Assembly (NCBI GenBank): GCA_013152795.1 | Contig: JAADFS010000025.1 | Location: forward strand, 1 to 11,832 | DNA: 11,832 bases | Reading direction: 5' to 3' | Source of the DNA: Deferribacteres bacterium | GTDB lineage: Bacteria; Nitrospirota; Thermodesulfovibrionia; UBA6902 | Shown here: one piece after another, positions 5,801 to 11,832 of the stretch | Layout of the letters: every line of letters begins with the position of its first letter | How positions within the stretch are numbered: the first letter of the stretch is position 1 | The notes under the pieces: generated by a model | Database searches by the model: none | The model's input: only the letters and a program-made list of their open reading frames with translations | Told to the model about the DNA's origin: nothing | Program-made: the position numbers and the translations under genes

Positions 5801-8800
5801 TATCAATCTCTCCTGCCCCTTGCCGTCCGAGGGCGTGACCCATATGGAGCTGATTCCCCCGCCCTCCGGTCTCCTGAAGGCAATATAATCACCGTCCGGA
5901 GACCATACGGGATCAAGATCATTCCTGTCGGGGTTTGAAGTAATCCGGGTCCGCTCGAGGGTCTCAATGTCCAGGACGAAAATATTCACGTTTTCATTTT
6001 CATAAGCTGCAAAGGCGAGTTTTTTGCCGCGGGGTGCCCAGTCAATACTGCCTGAGCCCGCGTATATGTTATCATCCACCAACACTGTATCACCGGTGGC
6101 GACATCAACGATATAGAGACTGTTGTTGTCAAAGTATGCGATCTTATCGCCGTCCGGCGACAGCCTTGGGGCAGGCCTGTAATAGCTTCCGCTCCTTATG
6201 AGCTTCCCGGTGTTCGTGGCCATATCTTTAAACCATATTTCATACTGTCCGCCGTTCTGGTTGACAAATGCCACCCTGCTCCCGCCGGATGACCATGATA
6301 TTCCCCATTCATTGACCCCTGTACCATCGGTCAGCACGGTACTGTTCCCCGTTGCCGTGTCGTATACGGCTAAACGGTAATCCCCGTTCGTATCATAAAA
6401 CGAATAGGCGACCCTTCTTCCGCCGGGAGACCACGTGGGCCAGTATCCGTGCCCTATCCCTGTTTTCTCACCCGTTGAAATATCCATTATCCACACCCTG
6501 TCACTGTAGGAGTATGCGATCATCCGTGCATCAGGCGAAAGCGATGCGCCGGATTCATAATCCAGTTCGAGGCTCTCCGCCACATCACCGGAGAGCGCCG
6601 TAGTGCTGCCCGCAGATATACCGTTGCTGAACACCTCCACGGTAACTCCGGGTTCTGCAGTGCCTGAAATATCGGTCATGTCTTTGTATAAAACCACCGG
6701 CGTTCCGGGCTGGGTGGGGAAGTATATCTCCGGCACGGGCGGCGCTTCGGTGTCTGATGGAATGCCCGCGGCCTCGGGAGAGTAGGGGCTTTCATTTCCA
6801 TAGGCGTCCACTGCCGTAACCACGTAATAGTAAGTGTTTCCGTTTACAAGCCCGGTATCCGTATATGATTTTTCACTGAGCGGCGATGCATTAAGCATTG
6901 CGTACGGCCCGCCGGATACATCGCTCCTGTAAATGTTATATCCCGCGGCAGAGCCGAATGAATATTCCCATGCAGCGCCGAGCGCCTCACCTTCTGGGAC
7001 CGGGGTTATAACGAGGTTTTCCGGAGGCTGGGGCGGCACGGTATACACTGCCGCGGATGCCTCGTTTGACGGCAGGCTCTCATTGCCCGCCTCATCCACT
7101 GCCGTCACCCTGTAGGTGTAAGTGCCGTTCCGGAGACCGGAATCAATGTAAGTTGTTTCGGTTACCGGGGATGTATTGATCCTTGCCCAACCCTCGGGGC
7201 CCTTCCTGTATATGTTGTATCCGGATAAATCGGTCCCGGAATTTGCAGTCCAGTTGAGTGTAATATCAGGGCCTGAAGCCGAGGCTGTCAGCCCCTGGGG
7301 CGGGGCGGGCGGAATCACGTCCCCGACAGTTGCCGGCGCATCATCCGAAGGCGTGCCCTCAAATCCGTAATAGTCAACAGCAGTGACACTGTATGCATAC
7401 TCTCCGTCATCAAGGTTTAAATCACTGTAGCCTGGAGCTGTTATCAGGTTGTCCTTCACGAGTACAACCTCCGAGAGTCTGACCTCTTCCGAGTAACCGG
7501 TATCTGTTACAGCGGTTATATAAATCCTGATCCTGTCTGTCCTGTAGGGCGGTGAAAAGTCAAAGGCATTGTCCTTTGTGTCATTTCCGGTCACCTTCAC
7601 CTGCGTAACCCAGGCATATCCCGACCATACCCGGATCTCATAGTCTCTGCCTACATGCTCTTTGTTTTGCCAGTGGACTTCCATACGGCTGATAAGTTCA
7701 GGAGACGGCAGGTCTATCTGCCACCAGACGGGCTCGCCGTAGGTATAGGAGTACCAGTATGTGGATAGATCCCCATCAAAGGCCATTGATGAGTAGTAAG
7801 AGTTATAAGAGGCGGTTGTGCTGCCCGATGTTAGGGCTGACGGTCCGTTGACCTTCTCGCCGTTTCTGTAAAGGTTGTATCCGGACAGGTCGGGCTCCGT
7901 ATTCGGCTCCCATACAAGGTTCACATCATATCCGTTCACATTAAGGGTCAGTCCGGCAGGCGCTGCCGGGGGCTCGTTATAAACAACAACGATCTCATCC
8001 GATGTCCTGCTTGTATTGCCTTTGCTGTCGATAACCCTTGCCGTTATCCTGTTTTCACCAAGAGCAAGGGGTATATCTGAGATAAAATTGCCGTCCGCAT
8101 CTGAACCTGTATTAACCTGCAACACGGAACCCGCGACATCTTCTATGGTTATCTCTACCGCGGAATCCGCCTCTGCATTGCTTCCGCTTACCGTGATAAC
8201 ATTTTCGCCGACAGGTGTATACGGCTGTTCAATCAGGGGCGCATAGATTTTCGCCGGTACTCTGCCTGAGGGCAGGCTCTCGTTGCCATGGGTGTCTACT
8301 GCGGTGATCTCGTATTCATATGTTCCGTCCAGGAGATTGCCGTCTGTATAGGTTGTGTCTTTGACCGTCTCATAGTTGACCTTTGTCTTTATGCCGTCAA
8401 TTATCCTGTAAATGTTATAGCCGTCTATGTCCGCCTCTGCGCCGGCTGTCCAGGTGAGGGTAACATCACTGCCGGTGGTGAGGGCGTTTAAATCGCGGGG
8501 TGCATCAGGAGCTGTCAGGTCAGTATATGCAACTGTTATAAATAACGGTGAGGGGTCTGTCCTGCCTCCCGCGTCGGTGGCCACGGCACGGAGATGGTAA
8601 TCACCGTAACTCAACGCAAGCGCCGCAGGGTCAAGATATGCAGTGTAAGGCCGTGTCTTTACGGGGTCACCAAGGTCTGTCCAGGCGGTGTCTTCCGCCT
8701 TTTTGAACTGAAACCGTACGGATGCCGTGTCAAGGTCAGCGGACTCCGCGGTGAGGAGTATACCTTTTTCGAATTCAATTCCGTCCTGCGGCTCTGTTAT

Positions 8801-11800
8801 TATCGCCTGCGGCGCACGTGTGTCAATGGTGACCTCAAGGGAGTTCGACGGCTCGCTGGTATTTCCTGCATTATCCATTGCAACGAGGTAGTATGTGAAC
8901 GTGCCGTCAGGCAATGCCTCATCCGGATATGTTGTGCCTGTCAGGAGATACGGCCTTAAGTCTCCTGTGACAAGCCCCGGTACATTGACCAGCATGCCGT
9001 TCCTGTAAAGCAGATACCCTGCAAGGTCAGGTTCTGTATTTGCCTGCCATGAAACCGTTACATCCGAATTGTCCGCGACTGCGGATACAAGGACGGGCAT
9101 CGCCGGAGGCGTGTTGTCAATGGTTACTGTTACCTGATGAGTATTGATATTGCCCGGGATATCCTCAGCCTCCAGCCTGATGGAGTATATCCCGCCTTCT
9201 TCAAGCCCGGTGGTATCCCACTGTGTCAAAACGCCGTACGACACCGGCACGGGCGATGTCCTTATGAGGTCCCATGAGGACGGTTCCGGCCCCATGCCTA
9301 TGTATACCCTGTACCGGCCGAAGTCACCGGAGCTGTAGGCGGTTCCTTTAATGTCAACAAGCCCGCTGATCTTAGAGCCGTCCCGGGGCGAGCGAATCCT
9401 TGCATCAGGCCCTGTTAAATCTACAGTAATCCTGATTTCATTGGAAGGCTCGCTTTCCCATCCGGCAAGGTCAACTGCCTTTACTGTATAAGCATAAATT
9501 CCTTCATTAAGGTTCCGGTCAAGGTAGCTGATATCCGTTATGGGTTCAGTATTGAGTTTTTGATTGTCTCTATAGATGTTATAACCTGCAAGATCAGACT
9601 CGGTATTACCTGTCCAGTCAAGTCTCGCATCCGTCTTATTCTCTGCCTTGCCCGACAACTCCGGAGCAGCCGGAGGATGCGTGTCCACCTTGACGTTTAT
9701 CTTTGCCTCTGTTTTTTGCCCGGACCTGTCAACCACTGTCAACTTCAAACAATAATCACCGTCAGGCGGCAGGGCCTGCCATTTCACAAGCAGGCCGTTC
9801 TGAGCCGGGCTGTATTCTGTCTTTACAGCAGCCCATTTATACGCATCGCTGCAATTGCCTTCCGAAAATTCAACAGTGTAACTGTCAAGGTTCTGATCGA
9901 ATGCCGTGCCTTCTACATCAACCGCCTCTTTTACATAGTCACCTTCCTGCGGCGATGTTATCAGTGCCACAGGCGGTGTATTGTCAATACTGACCCTGAC
10001 CTTGACCTCAGCCTCCAGAGCCGCCTTATCCGCTGCATAAAGAGAAAGCGTATACAGGCCGTCAGGTATGCCGTCGTCTTTGCCGACTTTCCATTCAAAC
10101 AATTCCGCGGCAACGGGCAGGGTATCTGCGGTGACAAGCTCTTTCCACTCCGAGGGGCTCTCTCCCGGGCCGTATTTCAGGCTGTATACCCGGAGATTTT
10201 CCTCAACAACGGTGCCGGTGATCCTGACGGTATCCCTGCCGGCGCCGTAGTATTCCCCGTCTTCAGGGGTTTCCAGTGCAACCCTTGGCGGGGTCCTGTC
10301 TATGGTGAAGGCTATGCTCTTTACGGTTGTATTCTCCCCGGCGTCCCTTGCCGATATATCAAGGGTGTAACCGCCTTCAGGAAGGCTGTCGAGTATGCCG
10401 AAGGTGTAATCCTCCCTTGACCGGCCGCCGCTGTCTAAGAGTTCAGCGCCTGCATCTCCTGTATAGGTGACAGTGTACTCTATGATGTTTTCATCGCTGA
10501 TTGTGCCGGTTACGGCGATATCCCCGGCATTGATATAGGAATCTTCCGGCGGCTGTTTAATATCCACAACAGGCGCCGCGGTGTCGACAGATACCGTTAT
10601 TTTTTCTTCCTGCGTAACAGGTGAAAGCGCTGCCGTAAGCCTGATGACGTAGCTGCCGTCGGGCACGATTATCCCGTTGTCATCCCTGCCGTCCCACGTA
10701 TAAGTGTATGTCCCTGCAGAAGGGATTGAGGTTGTATAGGTCTTTTTCAGTATGTCTTCCGAATCGAATATCTCGATCCTGACATCAGACGCGCCGGTCA
10801 GTTCGTACCTGATATTTGTGGTGTCGAGCCTGCCGTCATTGTTAGGGGAGAACAGTTGCGGGGTTGCGGCGAGGTCTTTGATTAAATCCTTTCTCTCTCC
10901 GAGATCTATTGTCACTGCCGCAGAGGATTCATTTCCGGCCGTATCCACTGCCGCAAGCCTCAGCGTCCATATGCCCTCAAGGCCGTAGTTGTTCCACCTG
11001 CCGAGTATGGAACTTTTCACCGGGGTGCTCTTCCGTGAAACCGTAAACCATTCGGCAGGCACGGCTCCCTGGCCGAACTCAAGCACATAGCTTTTAAAAT
11101 GCGGATCATCGGCGCTGCCAGTGACCTCGATGATATTTCCGACCGTATCTGACGGCTTTGGATAGTCAATAACGACCGATGGAGGCGTGTTGTCGATTTC
11201 AACAGCGGTCCATCTCTGTCCCGTATTGCCGCAGGAATCCGTTGCAATCACGGAGACAGCGTATTTCCCGTCAGGAACAACAGAGCCGGAGTCGTCCCTG
11301 CCGTCCCATGAGGTGTTCTCAGTTCCTGCAATGTGCCCGAGCCCTGATTCAATCGTTCTTACAGGCTCTGAATCAGGCGTATAAGTACCTCCTGCCGTCC
11401 TGATTAATTTGAATACCTTTACATCCACTGTGGCATATTCATCAATCTCATAGCTGATCTGAAGATCATCCAGAACACCGTCGCCGTTCGGTGAAAACAG
11501 GTTTTTGTCAGTGGACAGAGCGGCTGTCTCAACGGCTTTATCTATGGAAAAAGACGCGGGGATTACGTAACAACCGACATTCCCTGCAACATCCACCACC
11601 CTCAGTTTGAGATAGAAAACCTCGCCTTCCAGACTGGATACATCCCACATGCCTATACGGCCCTGAACAGTACCATGACCGGAAACAGGCACGGTCTTGC
11701 CGTCTGCCCTGCGGGTCATGGCATTAAACCACTTTTCAGGGTTTTCTGCGGTGCTGTAAAAAAGCTCATATCTCTTTACCTGCATGTTATCGGTTGCATA

Positions 11801-11832
11801 GCCTTCCACCGGTATTCCGTACCACTCGCCCT
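2786..11832 (-). CDS. Giant multidomain extracellular protein, N-terminus missing
   Basis: The open frame is continuous from the right edge; the GTG at 11809 is internal, since GEWYGIP is readable upstream of it, so the start lies outside. At least 3,014 residues are visible. Order from the N-terminal side, by nucleotide: Ig-like module of about 100 residues with a 'V-G-A-D ... Y-L-(F/Y) ... W' pattern (11540-11832); FlgD-like Ig with FSPNGDG (11200-11530); Ig (10890-11195); second FlgD-like Ig with FSPNNDG (10580-10880); three Ig modules (9690-10575); fibronectin III (9415-9690); Ig (9120-9410); FN3 (8820-9118); Ig (8520-8820); FN3 (8240-8518); Bac_Ig-like (7965-8240); FN3 interrupted by a discoidin domain (7330-7965); two FN3 (6765-7315); Bac_Ig interrupted by a PD40/TolB-type propeller (5570-6740); CARDB plus three CARDB-like modules (4250-5575); Ig (3950-4245); three PKD (3069-3948); a terminal 'LWPPDHRLV ... 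SSNEP' domain broken by a frameshift. All modules are typical of secreted or surface adhesins and carbohydrate- or protein-binding proteins. No catalytic domain or cell-wall anchor is visible. Function is inferred as adhesion or surface-layer structure. Genes downstream are convergent, so nothing visible is in its operon. Confidence 0.85.
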   Translation of the reverse strand, partial: GEWYGIPVEGYATDNMQVKRYELFYSTAENPEKWFNAMTRRADGKTVPVSGHGTVQGRIGMWDVSSLEGEVFYLKLRVVDVAGNVGCYVIPASFSIDKAVETAALSTDKNLFSPNGDGVLDDLQISYEIDEYATVDVKVFKLIRTAGGTYTPDSEPVRTIESGLGHIAGTENTSWDGRDDSGSVVPDGKYAVSVIATDSCGNTGQRWTAVEIDNTPPSVVIDYPKPSDTVGNIIEVTGSADDPHFKSYVLEFGQGAVPAEWFTVSRKSTPVKSSILGRWNNYGLEGIWTLRLAAVDTAGNESSAAVTIDLGERKDLIKDLAATPQLFSPNNDGRLDTTNIRYELTGASDVRIEIFDSEDILKKTYTTSIPSAGTYTYTWDGRDDNGIIVPDGSYVIRLTAALSPVTQEEKITVSVDTAAPVVDIKQPPEDSYINAGDIAVTGTISDENIIEYTVTYTGDAGAELLDSGGRSREDYTFGILDSLPEGGYTLDISARDAGENTTVKSIAFTIDRTPPRVALETPEDGEYYGAGRDTVRITGTVVEENLRVYSLKYGPGESPSEWKELVTADTLPVAAELFEWKVGKDDGIPDGLYTLSLYAADKAALEAEVKVRVSIDNTPPVALITSPQEGDYVKEAVDVEGTAFDQNLDSYTVEFSEGNCSDAYKWAAVKTEYSPAQNGLLVKWQALPPDGDYCLKLTVVDRSGQKTEAKINVKVDTHPPAAPELSGKAENKTDARLDWTGNTESDLAGYNIYRDNQKLNTEPITDISYLDRNLNEGIYAYTVKAVDLAGWESEPSNEIRITVDLTGPDARIRSPRDGSKISGLVDIKGTAYSSGDFGRYRVYIGMGPEPSSWDLIRTSPVPVSYGVLTQWDTTGLEEGGIYSIRLEAEDIPGNINTHQVTVTIDNTPPAMPVLVSAVADNSDVTVSWQANTEPDLAGYLLYRNGMLVNVPGLVTGDLRPYLLTGTTYPDEALPDGTFTYYLVAMDNAGNTSEPSNSLEVTIDTRAPQAIITEPQDGIEFEKGILLTAESADLDTASVRFQFKKAEDTAWTDLGDPVKTRPYTAYLDPAALALSYGDYHLRAVATDAGGRTDPSPLFITVAYTDLTAPDAPRDLNALTTGSDVTLTWTAGAEADIDGYNIYRIIDGIKTKVNYETVKDTTYTDGNLLDGTYEYEITAVDTHGNESLPSGRVPAKIYAPLIEQPYTPVGENVITVSGSNAEADSAVEITIEDVAGSVLQVNTGSDADGNFISDIPLALGENRITARVIDSKGNTSRTSDEIVVVYNEPPAAPAGLTLNVNGYDVNLVWEPNTEPDLSGYNLYRNGEKVNGPSALTSGSTTASYNSYYSSMAFDGDLSTYWYSYTYGEPVWWQIDLPSPELISRMEVHWQNKEHVGRDYEIRVWSGYAWVTQVKVTGNDTKDNAFDFSPPYRTDRIRIYITAVTDTGYSEEVRLSEVVLVKDNLITAPGYSDLNLDDGEYAYSVTAVDYYGFEGTPSDDAPATVGDVIPPAPPQGLTASASGPDITLNWTANSGTDLSGYNIYRKGPEGWARINTSPVTETTYIDSGLRNGTYTYRVTAVDEAGNESLPSNEASAAVYTVPPQPPENLVITPVPEGEALGAAWEYSFGSAAGYNIYRSDVSGGPYAMLNASPLSEKSYTDTGLVNGNTYYYVVTAVDAYGNESPYSPEAAGIPSDTEAPPVPEIYFPTQPGTPVVLYKDMTDISGTAEPGVTVEVFSNGISAGSTTALSGDVAESLELDYESGASLSPDARMIAYSYSDRVWIMDISTGEKTGIGHGYWPTWSPGGRRVAYSFYDTNGDYRLAVYDTATGNSTVLTDGTGVNEWGISWSSGGSRVAFVNQNGGQYEIWFKDMATNTGKLIRSGSYYRPAPRLSPDGDKIAYFDNNSLYIVDVATGDTVLVDDNIYAGSGSIDWAPRGKKLAFAAYENENVNIFVLDIETLERTRITSNPDRNDLDPVWSPDGDYIAFRRPEGGGISSIWVTPSDGKGQERLIRQGRYRLKYFYWKYLCWTKEGGIAYIDEGTLHTLHLRGWFRLEGAELEPGDNIFYARATDRWGNTSPPSGEIKVMFDTTPLPDLETTEEDISVYPLYPQEGEKAAINVLVRNISGAGARDVDVDIYIWDSSGNLGLVSSGNIPYIPPGSSEAVPVEWDTTGKTGINTIIAVLDPEDRIAELSETNNYATREIIVVEDEGVSMATAVDSTRYSSSEDVNIGINLINSGPERDVVVEVWIEDENGYAVALLDTINAKLPYAAAQDYRLSWNTGNTYAGSYRVHTLLKNAPDITAENIVPFEILPDMDIASEIVTARADYGPDENVGMHINVKNTGVNHVIPELAVAVKIADAGGSIIFTDVRTVTNLLPRASAALDSAWNTGLTKAGDYTATVEISIDGSPVSTASAPFTIKASAVITGEIKAAPPVVFTGDTVEAGYTVRSSGNTDADGLGLRILVIDPETRTVMDTYEVLTDLAANSSYTGSFTFSTQGYGLKTYSLALQYTYQGETAGIAIATFTVRDGTPPAVSIVSPGSGGRYSSAVDITAVVSDNASGVGRVEYRLDSGPWRLLPVSDPSAGRYSTVWEPAGLSDEGSHTVSVRAIDRAGNVSAPAGTSFTVEFIPPVADAGPDRNVIAGETVTLDGSASYDPDGQTITFMWAFKEVPTSSAVSDESLSDPASAKPAFTTDAAGTYVLELTVSNGKKQDSDTVSIIADIPNVAPNADAGPDRNVFTGSPVYLDGSASYDPDGGPEPLAFNWSFNEVPMQSTLADNDIVDGDQAKASFVPDADGVYVLELTVSDGDLSSTDDVVITAALPNVPPNADAGEDFSVALGEIVTLDGSASYDPDGGPEPLSYTWGFVAVPEGSGITDSDLSYAGTVSPSFVPDRAGIYVLELMVGDGLETAYDNVAVTVVDVTPPSISAVANTYVLWPPDHRLVDIIIHVYTSDNSGLPVTLSAVVSSNEPVDDRCDGNTSPDWTEPVIDQDTSPCSSAPSVQTAGTAVSIPSR
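3069..3948 (-). repeat. Three tandem PKD-domain repeats
   Basis: Three consecutive modules of about 97 residues each begin with (V/N)ADAG-D--V, continue LDGSASYDPDG, and end YVLEL-V--G. The similarity shows at DNA level: the plus-strand tract GGGTCATA (or GTA) plus a nearby CGCTTCCGTCAAG recurs at 3273, 3570 and 3861, spacings of 297 and 291 bases. This indicates relatively recent internal duplication compared with the diverged Ig and FN3 modules. PKD domains are beta-sandwiches common in surface proteins and extracellular enzymes. Confidence 0.85.
5690..6590 (-). other. PD40/TolB-type beta-propeller domain in the giant protein
   Basis: About 300 residues containing six recognisable blades with the PD40 signature: LSPDARMIAY, WSPGGRRVAY, WSSGGSRVAF, LSPDGDKIAY, WAPRGKKLAF, WSPDGDYIAF, and a weaker seventh (WTKEGGIAYI). 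Each is followed by a strand such as (I/L)W-MD--TG. This matches the TolB C-terminal propeller type, six or seven bladed. The domain is inserted between strands of a Bac_Ig-like module (SGTAEPGVTVEVFSNG before it, LEGAELEPGDNIFYARATD after it). Confidence 0.85.
7452..7842 (-). other. F5/8 type C (discoidin) domain in the giant protein
   Basis: About 130 residues with SSMAFDGDLSTYWYS near the start, WWQIDLPSPELISRMEVHW, and RIRIYITAV...VRLSEVVLV at the end. These are the hallmarks of discoidin/F5-8C carbohydrate- or lipid-binding domains (A-DG---T-W, W--IDL, I--(V/I)--). It interrupts a fibronectin III module after NLYRNGEKVNGP; the FN3 resumes at NLITAPGYSDLNLDDGEYAY. Confidence 0.8.

Noticed and set aside
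9560..10420. 286-codon open frame on the plus strand
   Set aside because: It lies wholly antisense to well-matched Ig and FN3 modules of the giant gene, with no recognisable domain and an odd composition rich in Cys and Arg. It is a shadow frame.

Overview
The window is a bacterial chromosome or contig segment of moderate GC content. Almost all of its right-hand 9 kb is one enormous gene on the minus strand, which runs off the right edge. That gene encodes a mosaic extracellular protein of more than 3,000 residues. It is built from Ig-like, FlgD-like, fibronectin type III, discoidin, beta-propeller, CARDB-like and PKD modules. The architecture, the two-membrane-style exported proteins and the short intergenic repeats fit an environmental Gram-negative lineage such as Nitrospirota or Desulfobacterota. 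This is a low-confidence inference, because there is no phylogenetic marker in the window.

Left region (1-448): no intact gene is convincing here. It holds an N-terminal scrap of a HigA-type antitoxin on the plus strand (about 38-130). It also holds an N-terminal scrap of what looks like a tyrosine recombinase/integrase on the minus strand (about 286-362), which is cut short exactly where a short repeat begins (252-284). This looks like a site of past insertion, deletion or cassette exchange.

Middle region (449-2570): three plus-strand genes. The first encodes a small secreted protein with two cysteines. After a palindromic repeat (781-846) come a two-helix membrane protein and a secreted M48-like zinc metallopeptidase. 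The latter two overlap by four bases (ATGA) and form one translationally coupled pair. A repeat copy related to the one at 781-846 lies in inverted orientation just past the pair (2623-2709), with heptamer tandem repeats in its centre. The two-gene module is therefore bracketed by related imperfect palindromes.

Right region (2712-11832, minus strand): the giant surface/secreted protein. Its N-terminus is outside the window. Its last conserved C-terminal domain is split by an apparent one-base deletion near 2851-2853: the main frame stops at 2786, while the family-typical ending continues in another frame to a stop at 2712. Two of its modules are nested, a propeller inside a Bac_Ig-like domain and a discoidin domain inside a fibronectin III domain.

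The strongest leads are the nested-domain architecture, the frameshifted terminus, the repeat family with a compensatory stem change, and the integrase and antitoxin scraps beside it.
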